Counted from the first letter of the stretch, positions 32,469 through 44,940 are shown. The stretch is 64,000 nt of DNA from Mixophyes australis (GCA_036250195.1 JAVHZZ010000005.1:69657505-69721504), one strand, 5' to 3'. Translations and numbers: made by a program. Notes: generated by a model from the sequence alone, not told the origin.

Positions 32469-33499
32469 TGTTGATTGTATGTTGCCTGAAATATATGAGA
32501 ACATGTATGTATACCCATAATTTTGGTGCAGACTACTATGTGATATATATATTTTTACATAGATTTCATTTATTGTTGGCAATTAATAGTTCTTCTATCT
32601 TTTACATATACTGTTTGTTATTTAAATCCCTGGAACTGCAGTCCACCATATGTATCACTGAGAAAGTTTGTTCTATTTCAGTAATTGATGTGTTGGGCAT
32701 ATAAACTTCTCTGTTAACAGTTCCAATATACAATAGTTCTGAAAGAGCTGCTTAAAAATAGATGAATAAACTCCTACATGTTGTTTCAATTAACTAGACA
32801 GTCTATTGGGACAATGTTTAAGCATGCAATCTAACTATAGACTGTAGGCTTGAAACCTTGAACTAATGCAGATTGGGCCAAAACTTTAATTTGCTAGGCT
32901 TCATGTTGCTTTGCCCAATTCATAGTGCTGACTCATTACATTTGGGATTGAGTTTGAATAAGTTAAATAACCTACACTCAAAATAAATATTAAACAAATC
33001 CCTTGGCAGAGGTCCTTCCAGTAGACCAAATAATCCAAACTCCAATGTTTGGAACAACCAGCTCTCAATTTTTATTATTATTAATATAATTGTTTTCTAC
33101 CATGGTGTGTGCAATCAAACAATAACATAAAATAAAACCTGCTCGCCTGAGCTCTAACACTAAAATAAATCCTAACTATCCAGTGTAGCCTACCAACACT
33201 GGTCCCAAAACAGAAACACAGGTCAGTTCACAAATCCTATCTTTTCACATTTCTACCGACATACACTCCTTATAAGAGATCAGACCTCAGGTGATCCCCG
33301 GCTTCATTAATCCCTTCTAGAACACATAGGATATTGTCCTTGTAGAAAAATACCTCACTTTCCAGACTCTACCAGCCACCTTCTCGCAATATATAACCAT
33401 ATGTACACATTATATTCTGATGTACTCTGCCATCTATATCTTGTAATCAGTGTAAACAGACCGGTCTAAATGGATGTTATTGGAAATCTTTCCAGTGGA
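32469..33499. other. Unassigned AT-rich DNA
   Basis: Nothing recognised. Confidence 0.4.
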
Positions 33500-33504
33500 C
33501 TTGG

Positions 33505-33677
33505 GGGTATATTTACTAAACGACGGGTTTGAAAAAGTGGAGATGTTGCCTATAGCAACCAATCCTATTCAAGCTATCATTTATTTAGTGCATTCTACAA
33601 AATGAAAGCTAGAATCTGATTGGTTGCTATAGGCAACATCTCCACTTCTTCAAACCCGCAGTTTAGTAAATCTAGCC
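33505..33677. mobile_element. Foldback MITE, GGGCTAGATTTACTAA family, copy 3
   Basis: 173 bp with GGGTATATTTACTAAACG at the left and TTTAGTAAATCTAGCC at the right. It has the same internal CTATAGCAACC palindrome as copies 1 and 2. CTTGG is present at 33500-33504 and 33678-33682, a 5-bp duplication like that of copy 2. Confidence 0.93.
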
Positions 33678-33682
33678 CTTGG

Positions 33683-34075
33683 AGTCAACTGTCTTGGTAC
33701 CCTCCTACTCCTAGAATGTTTGAGTGCATTGCTGTGAGATTGGCTATCTCACAGCAATGGAAAGAAATGACCAGTGCCCTTCAGCTTGCATTGAACGTGA
33801 CTTATTCCTGATTTCTTTCACTCTCGAATACCAGATCCGATACAACCAAACTCCCATAGATGGGTAAGTTGCCCATTTATGCTTATCCCATTCAAAACCT
33901 CTTTACCAGATTGCCAACTAACAAGTCATGTTCTGTTTTGTGGGTGATGATGAAAAAAACTGCCCAAGTTACCCAACAAGACAAAGAAACCTGATTTTAT
34001 TCTAACTGTAATAAACAAGGGTCACTTTACCAGGGCATAATGGCTAATTTTCTATTCTGCATTTTCAGATGCAGG
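33683..34075. other. Unassigned DNA
   Basis: Nothing recognised. Confidence 0.4.
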
Positions 34076-34605
34076 TGTTATGATTCCTAATATGAACTCC
34101 AGGGAAAACGGAAGTGTTTGAATAAAAAGTAGTAAGTTTATTTAAGCAGATACACAAAGAAAACCAATTGGTGCAGAGAACCCATGAACAGCAACTCAGT
34201 ATAAGCAATGGTGTGCTTCCAACATATGAAATAGCAAGGTTAGTCCATAGCAACAGCAGTTGCAGGATATGAAGGGTTAACCCTAGTACAAAGTAGCAGG
34301 TTAACAAGGTTTAATTTACAGATGCAGGGAGTGATAAAGGGTTCAGTCTATAGCAATACAGATTCAAGGTTGGGTGTAATGCCAGTTTTGGTCATGAGTT
34401 TGGAGATGGCGCTGGAGAGAAACACAGTACAAGCAGAGGCCAGGTCAAGCTGCAAATCTGGATGATGGAACACAGTGAGCACAGGTAAATCCAAAGGAGC
34501 AGACAGTGGACACCATGAACCTGTGGATGGGAAGAGGAATCACAGACGAAAGGCAGATTCAAATACCAGGCAAAGGGTCAGTCCAGGCAGCAATATGCGT
34601 AGTCA
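34076..34605 (-). mobile_element. Possible minus-oriented gypsy LTR fragment (low confidence)
   Basis: Starts TGTTATGATTCC, followed on the - strand by a nearby AATAAA, and ends close to GTCAGTGACG. The layout resembles a decayed minus-strand LTR. No target duplication or internal region is visible, and it abuts the L2 fragment. Confidence 0.3.
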
Positions 34606-36440
34606 GTGACGTTCTGCTTTACAAGAAAGTTTTTGTAGAGTTTGTGTTACTTTAGTGTGGCACGGTGGGCAACGAAGTCTATGCGGAGTTTGTAGAGTCG
34701 CTGGAGCCACTTGATCAAGGGCAGCTGCTAGGGTTTGGTAAAAATGGGGTACTGCCTGATCAGGGAAGGAGAATGTAGAAATTGGGGTGAGAAGGTGTTG
34801 AAGAGAGATGAAAAACTATTGAAAATCAATAGAGTTAATATTCCTGCACTTGTGAGTAGGCTTGGAAGAGTCTGACACTGGGTAGGGTAAAGAACTGTGA
34901 GTGAGCGAGTAACTGATAAGGTGATGATCCGAGAGGGGGAACGGAGTGTTAAGGAGATCAGAAACTTAGCATAGGCTAGAGGAAACAAGATCAAGACAGT
35001 GGCCATCCTGATGAGTAGCGGATTCAATCCACTGGGAGAGGTCTGTTAGAGAGAGTAGTTTGGAAGCAGCATTGGAATGTGGATTAGCAATAAGGATGTT
35101 GAAATTACCCATGATGATGGTTGGGATGTCAGAGGATAAGAAGTGAGGGAGCCATGCAGAAAAGTGTTGAAGAAATTGTTGGTGTGGTCCAGGAGGGCAA
35201 TAGGTGACAGCAACATACATAAAGAGTGCGTTAAAAACCCTAACAGTATGTACTTCAAAAGATGTGAGTGATGGGACATTTGGTAGAACTGAGAATGTGC
35301 ACTGTAGGGAGAGAAGTAGTTCAATCCCACTTCATTGTCTGCCTCCAGGTTTGGGGGTGTGGGTGAAGTGGAGACCACCATGTGAGAGGGCTGCTGGTTA
35401 GGATGTGTCTGATTGCATGAGCTATGTTTCTGCTATTGCTAGAAGGTTGAGGTTGCTGGAGAGGAGGAGATTGTGTACGGAAGTAAGTTTGTTACAAACA
35501 GAGCGTGCATTACAAAGGACACATTTACAGGACTTTGTAAGAGAGGGGAGGCAGGTGATGCATTTGAGGTTTGCTGGATTTCTGTAGCGTTCAGATATAT
35601 GTTTGTGGGAGAAGTGAGGGGGACCTGGATTAGTGGATATATCACCAGCTAATAGAAGCATGAAGGAAGAAAGGTAGGAAAGATGATTGTAAGATTTGTG
35701 TCCTTTTAGTTTCTGGCAACAGGGTGAGGCTGTTAAAGTTATTGAATTTAAATAGGAAAAGAGTTCATAAGTGTTAAGTAGAGGTGAGTGAAGTAATGAA
35801 GGAGCAATGTGGACAGAGGTGCGTGTTGCAGGAAGGGTGAAGGAGGATATAGTCCTAAAGATAATGTCATGAAATGAAAGGAAGTAAAATAATTGTGCAA
35901 GCATTGAGACTGATGAGTAAAATAGCACAAAATTAGGGAATTAATAGAATTACCCATTTGCAATATTCTGTGCAATCAGAGAAGTAGTGCAGAATGAGGG
36001 TGCAGTAGATGTAGTTTAATCCTGAATGTCTGGATAGCATGGAGTAATGATGTGGGGAGCCATGTGGGGAGTGCTTGGTAGTGTTCATTGAAGAGTAATA
36101 AGGCACAGGTGATTGAGTAGCTGAGTTCTTGCAGAGTCATGAGAGAGGAGAGTGGTTCAAACTCAGTTTCATTTCTTCCTACTTGTGATTGCAGACAAAG
36201 CCTTGAGTAAACTTGAAAGTGCAATGATTAGATAGAGGACTGAAATACCTGTAGCATTGGTAGGGAGTAGCTGAGCAAGTAGTACAGCAGGCTGATTAAC
36301 AGAAGAGATGTTGCAGGGAAAATAAACTGACAGATAAAACAAACTTTCATGAGCTGAGTAGAAAATAAGAACAGAGTCCAAAACAATCTTCATGTTGTGT
36401 GAAGCTTGTAGCCAGGGAGAGATGAAAACATCAGGTGTAG
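34606..36440 (-). pseudogene. L2-clade LINE, 5' part: leader with 2A-like motif and APE endonuclease
   Basis: The 168-codon frame at 35422-35928 contains a hydrophobic run leading into LLLAGDISTNPGP (core at 35646-35620). This matches the virus-like 2A consensus D(V/I)ExNPGP except for Ser in place of Glu. It is followed by CVLCNARSVCNKL and NLNLLAIAET, the start of the apurinic-like endonuclease. After a stop and frame changes the endonuclease continues with YVAVTYCPPGPH, IIMGNFNIL, WIESATHQDGHCLDLVSS (34966-35220) and SDHHLISYSLT, then ALDQVAP and KVTQTLQKLS near 34620-34720. The order is that of L2/CR1-group LINEs. 35930-36440 is probably 5' leader. Reverse transcriptase is absent here; fragments of it lie at 9185 and 55450. 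Confidence 0.85.
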
Positions 36441-38310
36441 AATATGGAGTTTCAGGTGTATACTAACTGTTGTCCTTGTGTAGCTGTGGTAATAGGCAGA
36501 ATGTTCTTCTCCTGTTTCCTCCTATTTAACTCCGGTATAACTCCGACTTATGCTATTTAAATTTTTTACACTTGTAACTATACACTTAGAACTATACACA
36601 CTAGCTATGCAGCCATCACTGGCTTACAGCCATTCTACAATGATTATATATGTAGTTATTTATACATCCAATTTGATTAGGGATACAACTATATATTAAT
36701 ATATGTCAGTATTTGCTAAGAACTGCACCTGATCAATATATAATATTTCTCAATGTATTTGTTGTTTAATCTTTATGTCTAACACTTGGTTTTATATGTA
36801 ATTTTTTAATAAATATTGTGATTTTAAAGTAATCTCTTCTGAGTTCATTATATTTCATATAAAAAAATCCTTTTGTTAAAAAGCACTGCTTTTAAATGTT
36901 CGTTTTCTATTCCCAGGACAGCTGCAATTCGTTTGGCAATGATGAACTTAGGGGTTAGAGATGGGCAGGGACTAGGATCGTCCACAAGTACAGTCTTTTT
37001 ACACGTTGAGATGGTGGTTCAATATCTGTTTAAGTCCAAGGAATAACAATAGTGGCTTAAAACTGTTAATTAAACTCCTTATCCCAGGTAATGACGAGCA
37101 ACTCATCATGTTACCCCCTTACAAGCATTTATGATGTTGGAGGGGCTTCAGAGGCTGCTGGCTACCTAGTTGTGGGAAGGGATGTAGGATGGATGCCAGG
37201 AAAAGGAAAAGTCTCCATTTTATAGTTTGGTGTACAGAAACTGTGATGAATTTGTGTTACTCACCTGGCATTATTTATGAACCAGATGGGATTAAGTCCA
37301 TGTCATGCTCCAGGTAGTTGAAAAGCAACAACTTGGTCATGTTTCTTGTCAAATCCATTCTGTCATACTCTGCCTGGCAGATTGACTTTACAGACCACAA
37401 CAACTAACTTAATCTATAGTTTCTTAACATTATTGTCTATTTCCCTACTTTATTTCCAGTTATTCCATCTTAATTGCATTATAATTTTAGCCTTGTCACT
37501 ATTGCACCAATAAAGGAATTGATTTATAAAAAAAAATGAGCAGAGATTTCAGCCTCAGCATAAGCGACAAAAGAGAAGGTAGTCTAAGCGCACTGTGAGT
37601 ATTAGTGTTGTATAAGTGTGTGAAGGTATAGCAGTGAGTATCTCATGTGTGCATGAAATGGGTAAACAGAAGAAAAGGTAAATTAAACAAAGTGTTTATA
37701 TAAAAGCTTATGAAATACACATTAAGCAAAAGTAAAGAAGAATGCACAATATAGATGGCTACTGAACATAATAAAAAACATGCAGAGAAAAAACTTTCAT
37801 CTGTTTAACAATGTCCATGAGTACTTATTATGCAATTACTGGCTTTCAAAAGATTATATAGTGGGTAGAGGTTCAAAGAGATCCTACATTGTAAGCCAGA
37901 TCATAGGTTAGTTAAATGCTGTTGGTCATATAATAGTTCACATATTCCTCTTGAAGTAATCAATGTGGAACTCATTTATGTAAATATTGTAGAGGGATGG
38001 TTATCCTTATTAGGTCTGGAAATGGAATTAATTGCTCGGGCAATTGTCTCTTACCAATTTAAATGTTGATCTTTATTCTCCTTGCGGTGTGCTGTATTAG
38101 TCTCTCACGCTGCTTCTCCATTGTCCATGGCTTGGAGAGTGTTCCTTCCGCTTTCTGCAGCAAGTTAACTGGATAGGTGACTGGTCCTGTTATGCTACCG
38201 GTTGAGTATCGGCTCCTGAAAGTGCACACGTCCCTGCTAGATGATGTTGCAGACCAAACTCTCACAATGCTGGAGATGACATGCCAATTTGGCCATTTTT
38301 TAATGAACTT
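36441..38310. other. Unassigned AT-rich DNA
   Basis: No gene recognised. The GC-richer patch at about 36910-37390 has no readable domain. Confidence 0.4.
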
Positions 38311-38370
38311 CCATACGGTCAATAGTTACCAACGCATTTCGCCTGTCATGGGTTTGTCAGGGTTAGTTGT
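38311..38370 (-). repeat. Decayed hammerhead-like repeat motif, copy A
   Basis: On the - strand CTGACAAACCC, a short spacer, then GGCGAAATGCGTTGG. This is close to the CTGANGA - stem - GAAA core of small hammerhead ribozymes, but with A instead of the essential G in CTGANGA. Copy B at 45660-45715 is similar. Both may come from a retroelement family that carries such ribozymes. The assignment is tentative. Confidence 0.35.
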
Positions 38371-38379
38371 GTAACATAG

Positions 38380-39005
38380 TGTTATGAGACGCCATCGCGG
38401 TGGCTCGTCTGTTTAAACTGAGGCACGTGCCCCGGATGTTGCCATCACTTCCATCTCCACGTTAATGCCATCGCCAGGGCAACAACTGGGATGATTTACA
38501 ATTCACTGTTGTGTCCTGGCAATAGATCTGAAAGCTGTGGCGTGTGCGCAGAGGCCCTTGTTTTATCATGCAGCCTGCTGTGGTTGATTCGGAGGGCTGT
38601 TGCCCTGTGTTCTGATTGTTGCTTCTAATATTTAAGGCAGGGAGGGCTTAGCCTTTCTGTCGGTTATAGCATTGTTTGTCACATTTGCAGAACAGCTCCA
38701 GCTCCTGTGGATAATCTGCCCAATTACTGTCTGATTTCTGTTGTGACCATTGGTTTATATCTGGACCCTGCTTGAACTCTGATTTCCCTGACCTTTGGCT
38801 TTGCTATTCAGTTTCTCCTTGCTTGCTACCAGCCCTGACCTGTGGCCTGTCCCTGTTTAACTTGTTTGCTATGGACCCCTGACCCTTGCATTGTTCTTGA
38901 CTCCGTTCCCTGGTTTCTGGTTACTTCCTTCTATCTCTGCGATTCGATATTGCAAATAAACTTTTAGTACGCTAGAATTAAGACCTGGGGGCATACAAGT
39001 ACATG
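38380..39005 (+). mobile_element. Probable LTR fragment, + orientation
   Basis: Begins TGTTATGAGACGCC. A GC-rich upstream part is followed by a TATA-like AATATTTAAGGCAGGG near 38628. Then comes a pyrimidine-rich stretch of CCTGACC-type words and AATAAA at 38955-38960. This order (start-proximal TATTTAAGGC, C/T-rich leader, AATAAA) is typical of Ty3/gypsy LTRs. No right-hand CA end with a target duplication could be fixed. Confidence 0.45.
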
Positions 39006-39449
39006 CGAGCACAACTAGCTCTATGGGAAAGGTGGCTGCTATAGGTGAAGACCTCTGTTCTAGACGTTTATATCAGTAACCATAAGCCATAACACATAGG
39101 TGAGATGTGTCTCCGTGAAGTGTTCCGGAAACACATCGCACTGAATTGAATCTCGTGATAGTGTAAGATTTAACTGGGTTTGGCATGTATATTTGTATCA
39201 TTATGGAGGAGATTAAAGGTTTGTCATGGTGCTTGGTTTATTTCTTGATACATATGTATCTGATAGAGTGAGGTAAAATGGTTAATCAAATGCATTGGAG
39301 AAGAAAACATGAGAAATTCACTCTCTTCTAACTTTAGAGTTTTTAAAGTAGTGTTTCTGCATGTGATATTCGGTGAGAAACATATTGGTCCAGATACTGT
39401 CTCTGTTTATTTTTTGGGTTAAAACTGTTTAATTTGGTTTTTAAAGGCA
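39006..39449. other. Unassigned DNA
   Basis: Nothing recognised. Confidence 0.4.
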
Positions 39450-41812
39450 AAGAAATGACATACAAAATACAATGTGTACAGATCGGGGTGACCCTCTTGT
39501 GGTTACCACTGGTCGGAGGTTAGAGAAAGTTTCAGGGAATTGAAATACTGTCGAATCTGGTGTTATTGAGAAGGGCCAACAATGGGCTCAGAGCCCTGAA
39601 CATGGGGGAAAATGCACATAGGGGCAAGGTCCAAGACAAACAACAGGTTATGGCATGTCCAACTGCGAAAAAGTTGGTGATCTTGTCCTGGCAGGAATGC
39701 TGCAGAGTTCCACAATGGGGTCAGTAAGGAGTAACCAGAGTGCAACTGATATGTGTGCATAGCATGATCCCAGATAGATAGGGAGAATTTAACTGTGGAG
39801 ATATGGGAAATCATGTCAGGTCTCTGATTAGGGGGCATCCATAAAAGACAGCAGGAGAGTAATAATGTAGAATGTCCGATTCAATGGTGCAGTGGGGTAT
39901 GCCATGCGATACACTCGGAGAGATGTGTGTCTAGATAATATTTTCGCAGATGAGGGACACCCAATCCCCCAAGGTCTAGTGTCTGTGGAAGATTCTCATG
40001 TGAATTTTAGGTTTTCATCTGGCCCATATAAATTTAGTGAGAGTCTGTTGCAGATTAGTCATAATGTGGGCAGCGATGTGTAAGGGGAGAGTCTGCAAAA
40101 CATATAGTAACCTGGGGAGGACATTCATCTAAATGGTAGCTATATGGCCAAACCAAGAGATGTTTAGTCCAGTGAGAGAGATCTGTTTTAATAGAGTCTA
40201 TGAGGTGGGGAATGTTGACTCGTATAGTTGGGCGTATGTTTCAGTGAGATAATGGAAGGTAACTTATTCAGGTCTAGAACTTCAGACTTGTCCATGTTTA
40301 TTTTATAGTCTGAAAGTTCGCTGTATTTTTAGATTTCTTAAAAAAAGTTTGGGTAGGGCGATATGGGGCCTGATAAAAGTCATGACGACATTGTCTGCAT
40401 AGAGGGCAATTTTATATATGAATGTAGCTTTTTTAATCTTCCAAAGTATCTGGGTTCGATCTGGCTTAGGAATCACAACTATCCCTGCACTGGTGGTGGC
40501 CCTGTCAAAGTATTCTTAGAGAGCATGGCATTGAACAAATCAAGGAGCATAGGGACAGGGGACCCTGACATTTTTTGCAATAAAGTTCACTGAAATCGTT
40601 GGGGCCAGGGGTTGAGCATCTTTTGATGTGATTTCTGCATTTAGTGATTCAATTTGGTTCTCATGAGTTTAGGGAGGTGGCATGAGCGAAGGTAAATTTT
40701 AATGTAATTTTTCAGTTGAATGGGGGGTCATTAGTTATTGGTGAAAGGTTATATAAAGTGAAGTAAAAGCCTCTGAATCTTTGCGCAATATCTTTATTGT
40801 ACATTAGGAAGCCATCTGCGGCTTTCAGGGCTATTATTCTGTTTCGGGTGTGGCCATACCCTTTTCCATAGAATTGTTGGCAAACCCACAGTAAAGCATA
40901 AGCTGTGGTTTTAGAGAGCAATTTATTAAGTTGACCCATCAAGGATGGTAAATTTCCATAGGTACATTTCTTGGGATACATATGATGTTGGGCAATGAGA
41001 TCTGCAATCTGGAATTCGATTTGGCTCTCTCTCTCTGCTCCTTTGAAGGCCACAGCCAGGTTAATTTGTACACCACACAAAGTAGCCTTAAGAGTCTCAC
41101 AAAGGATTGCCTGTGGGGTCTCCAAAGTGACATTATGGGTTACATAATCTATCAACACTTGCGTACCTCAAGTACATTCACACTGTTAAGCAACAGTAAT
41201 TCATTAAGGCGCCACTTGGGATGAGCACAGGGGGTGTGGGAGGCCCGCAGCAGTAGCTTAACTGCAAAGTGGTCGGACCAAGAGGAGCTCCTGAGTAGTG
41301 GAGTGAAAGAAAGAATAAATCAATACAAATGTAGAGGTTATGTGGTGCTGAGAAATAGGTATAGGTTCTAGGCATTGGATATGCACCCCACCAAGCGTCA
41401 TACATATTGTGTGGGGTCAGCTTAGCTTGTATTTTATGAGACTTTGTGAGGTGGCTCAAGGAGGTCCGGACTATGGTAGATTGGTCCAACATTAGGAATG
41501 TAAACAGATGCCAGAGCAATCGGGGCACGGTCTAGTGTAACTGTGAGTAGGAATTACTGGACTTGTGTGTTTGATGTCATTGTAGTAATCGTGATTGGGA
41601 CTCTATTGTGGATCAGTTTGGCTGTGCCTCTACGCTTGGCATCTGATGAGGAATAATAGACATGGAGATATTGTTTAGCTGCTAAAGAAGGGTGAGGGGT
41701 TTTGAAATGTGTTTCATGTAACCGTGTTATATGAGGGTTTTGTCGCCGGAATTATTACAGTGCCATTGGAGTTGAATTCATTACCGTTGAGGGACAGTAG
41801 TTTCATCTTCAT
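39450..41812 (-). pseudogene. L1-type LINE ORF2 relic (endonuclease and reverse transcriptase)
   Basis: On the - strand an ATG near 41812 or 41806 opens MKLLSLNGNEFNS, the characteristic L1 endonuclease N-terminus. It continues with HETHFK, YYSSSDAKRRGTA, YDAWWGAYPMPRTYTYFS, APHNLYICIDLF (41178-41528) and SWSDHFAVKLLL. A 148-codon frame (40712-41158) carries the linker QQFYGKGYGHTRNRIIAL and FRGFYFTLYNL. Reverse transcriptase follows in broken frames, with YADN at 40401-40390 where the catalytic YADD is expected, then YKINMDKSE, NISWFGHIA, MNVLPRLLYVLQTLP and TLTKFIWA. Many stops and frameshifts are present. It is dead, 3' to an ORF1 remnant at 43824, and split from it by a solo LTR. Confidence 0.85.
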
Positions 41813-42394
41813 GGTGGTTGGTTTGTCAAGGTGAGTAAGCTACATGTAGTGCTGCTGGTGATCTGCAGGTAGATAGGGGCGGGGCGAAGGGATGGGGGCT
41901 CAGGGCTAGACACAAGGTAAGGTTATGGGAGGGTAACTGGTGGAGTCCCTGAACCTGGGAGGGCTCAGGATCGGTGTGGAAAAAGAGACAGCGCGCGTAA
42001 AGCTCTCTCCTTTTGAGTGGAGGACACAGGTTGGACACATGGAGGATATATGTGACATATAATTGAAGTGAATGGGAGGTGGAACATGTTAGAGAGCACT
42101 GTTGGATCTGAAAATTAGTAATAATCATAAGTATTGATATGAAATGACAAGAATGAACTTTATAAGGTACTATAAATCGTGTAGCGAGTCTAAGTAAAAA
42201 TATGCAAGTTGAAGTAAGTCAACATCTAAACATGAGGGTTCCTCTCTGAGAGGAAGCATCTGTTAACAAACACGAGATTAAGCTAAAAAATCTTTAACAA
42301 AGAGCCTTAGTGGTAACATAGACAGAAAGGTATACATCTATACGGATATAAGTCAGAGTGAAGAAATAGTTTTCTGAAACTTATGTTACATATT
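41813..42394 (-). other. L1 inter-ORF region
   Basis: The sequence between the ORF2 start and the solo LTR. A 100-codon frame here (41826-42128) has no domain signal. By position it should be the end of ORF1 and the spacer. Confidence 0.45.
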
Positions 42395-43617
42395 GTCACA
42401 CACCGCTCCTATAACTAGATATTGTTGTGTGACTTGCCCTTTAAGGAACTTTGTTGGTGCTTATCTCCTGCTTCAGAGTCTCTACCTTTGCATGGCTGTT
42501 TTCCATCACCTTAATTGGAACCTCCCTCTGAAGCTAATTGGTTGCCACATACTATTTCAACCTCCTGTGATCAGGGATTCATTGCCTTATCTTCATGTTA
42601 CTCACCTTGCTGTGGTTCTGGCTGTATACCTGATTCTCTGAGTGTTCCCTGGAGTACCGGTTGCCGTGATTGCCTGACATCGCTGATCACCATTTGGCTC
42701 TGTGATATTTCATCTCGTTGGTTATCTACAAGCTGTAACTATTCTTTGAACTTTCATCAGCACATTGAACTATTCTGTGAGCTGCCTGTTACAACTGTGC
42801 TCCTTCTGATTGCTCAGCTACTCCCTTATCAACTATCTGCATTTCTTATTTGAACTACAATCAAACTCTTGTCATCTGTGGTTCTAAGACCAGCCGGCCG
42901 TTTCTACTACTGCTGTTATTATTGCTGGACTATTTATAAGAAGTGTCTCCGAGTTTGGAGTGAGCTCTGTCAATTAAGTTCTGTGCTTTGCAGCTGTATC
43001 GTTATCACCCGATGAACTTTTAATGCTATTTGGATTTCCACGATTACTCATCATCTGATTATTATTGTCACGCTGTACTTCCAAGCAACCTTCCGCTGCA
43101 TGCTCCTGTGTTACCATTATATCTGGACTGCATATAACATCTATTGTTCCGCTGTTATGAACTATGATTTGCCTATAACCATTCGCTACTGAATCACATT
43201 CTATCTGGATCAGCAAGTCTACATACATCTCATATTGACTTTCAGCTGTGTCAGTGATTCTTCCTATTTGCTGTTTGTATATTAAGGCTCATGAGTTCGG
43301 ATTCCATCTCAGCGTTTTGAACTGTATTTGCTTGTCCTCATGCCGTTGCTACTGGTTACCAACTGAAGTACTATTGTGTGATATTATTATTTATGAACTG
43401 CCATGTGTTCAGCATAGCTGAATTGTACCAACCTATCAACTGCTGTTGCACTACTAAAGTAATATACTACATTTGCAACGTTACTTCATCGTGTCTGTCC
43501 TTATTTGCTGTGTATCCATTATCTGGACTATACCCCAGTGTGGTCTGTCTCCGCTACCCTCTGCTTAATCCATCTAAAGTAGAGGTTGGGGATCCACAAA
43601 ATTCCGAAGCCGTGACA
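42395..43617 (+). mobile_element. Solo LTR (1,223 bp) with 5-bp target duplication
   Basis: Starts TGTCACACACCGC and ends GAAGCCGTGACA, TG...CA ends within a TGTCA/TGACA inverted repeat. It is flanked by identical CATAT at 42390-42394 and 43618-43622. No internal retroviral region lies between, so it is a solo LTR left by recombination between two LTRs. A TATA-like GTATATTAAGGC near 43277 suggests + orientation. It is inserted in the L1-type LINE. The many small frames inside are not genes. Confidence 0.85.
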
Positions 43618-43622
43618 CATAT

Positions 43623-44039
43623 TTACTAAACGATGATAAGTCTGTAGAAAGTCCTTCTTGGATCCTCAGGTCTGCTGCCACTCTAGGCTGTGAGGTAGGC
43701 TCTGAGGTAGAGATAGTGGGGTGGCGGTTTGAAGGGGGTCCGGCAAGAGTCCAAACCTATTGAGGAGGTCTAGTCCTTGGTCTTGGGTCTTTATGGAGTG
43801 GTTGTGGCCATCTCTAGCCACAATTAGCTAAATGATCTCAGTTCAGAAACAATCGCTCTCACCTCCGATTGAATAGTTCTGGTAACAATCGCCATTACAT
43901 CATTAGCTGTTAGCGGGGAAGTCGTGACAGAGGCCCCATCTGAGTCCAAACCCATGTCTGTAGGATCTAGAGTGACCTTAGTTAGGGCACCGGCTTTCTC
44001 TAAGGCTTCGAGGATTGTGTCTAGGCATGGAAAAGTCAT
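43623..44039 (-). pseudogene. L1-type ORF1 N-terminal remnant
   Basis: A 71-codon frame (43824-44039) beginning at an ATG shows LEALEKAGALTK...LTANDVMAIVTRTIQSEVRAIVSELRS. This resembles the acidic, coiled-coil-leading N-terminus of L1-type ORF1 proteins. It reads on the same strand and just 5' of the ORF2 relic, separated only by the solo LTR. After 43824 the frame is broken (SIKTQDQGLDLLNRFGLL is still visible). The ORF1 assignment rests mainly on position and helical character. Confidence 0.55.
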
Positions 44040-44940
44040 GAGTGCGCTAAAACTGGTTGGAGTTTACATTATTGGCAACAGATTGGAGTAAGGGCCGTCA
44101 AGCGTATGCACTCTGAGTTAGCTATTGAGTAGTTGTGCAGAAAGATTAATGTGGGAGAAAACGGGTGGCTGTGACTGTGGCTGTGACTGTGGCCACTATT
44201 TGGCAGCATAGGTCCTGTTAATTTTTAAAGGAGAAACTAGTTAAGGCACCAGAGATTTCAGTAGCTGGTCCAAGAAAGCTGTGCGCCCTTGTGTCAATGT
44301 TCTAGCTTGCAACTTTCTAGATGCTGGTGCTCACAGTGGGGTATGCTGGGGAGCATGGTGTCAAGGTGTTTTCAGTCCAGATGTGGCTCCCAACCACTGA
44401 CCTCGGGCAGTGGTTGGGAGCGTGGCAGCTGTTGCAGCTCTATATGGCTTCTAGCTTGCAGGTGAGGGTGCTATGTTTACAGCAAATAGAAGGGGCTTGT
44501 GTCTGCAACCAGAGGGAGCAAAAACAGTGTCATGGATGTAATCAGTAGGTTTGCAGGCTATTTTGAAACTTATACGACCACTGTACATACCCCATATACA
44601 ATAGTACCCTGGATGGTGGAGAAGACTAGTGCAAAGCTCTAGGGGCAGCGTGGCAATAGTCCCATATCCTTCTAGCATTGGAGTGTGCAGGATGTTTTGC
44701 AGGCATTAAGTAAGGCTGTGGCCTGACACCGATCTGCTCCAAGATGGCACCCGCCGGTCACAAGGACAGCAGATATTGACTCTTCAGACTCCTCCGTCAC
44801 TCATCCAGCTAGATGCTGGTGCTCACAGTGGTGTCCGCGGGAGCTCTTCCAAGCCTGACCGTGGGCAGTGGTTGGGAGTGTAACAGCTGTTGCAGCTAGA
44901 TTCCAGATGAATAGTAACTGGGTGGTGTTCTGGGATAGGA
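44040..44940 (-). repeat. L1 5' leader with a repeated monomer
   Basis: CTAGATGCTGGTGCTCACAG occurs at 44317 and again at 44809. Each copy is followed by GGGCAGTGGTTGGGAG and CAGCTGTTGCAGCT (44425 and 44884). The offset is about 492 bp at the left and 459 at the right. The duplication lies directly upstream of ORF1 on the - strand, where some L1 families carry tandem promoter monomers. Confidence 0.6.

Noticed and set aside
35204..35587. + strand frames in the L2 region
   Set aside because: They lie opposite the readable - strand LINE coding sequence and have no domain.
42393..43629. Several 80-110-codon frames
   Set aside because: They fall inside the solo LTR, which is non-coding.
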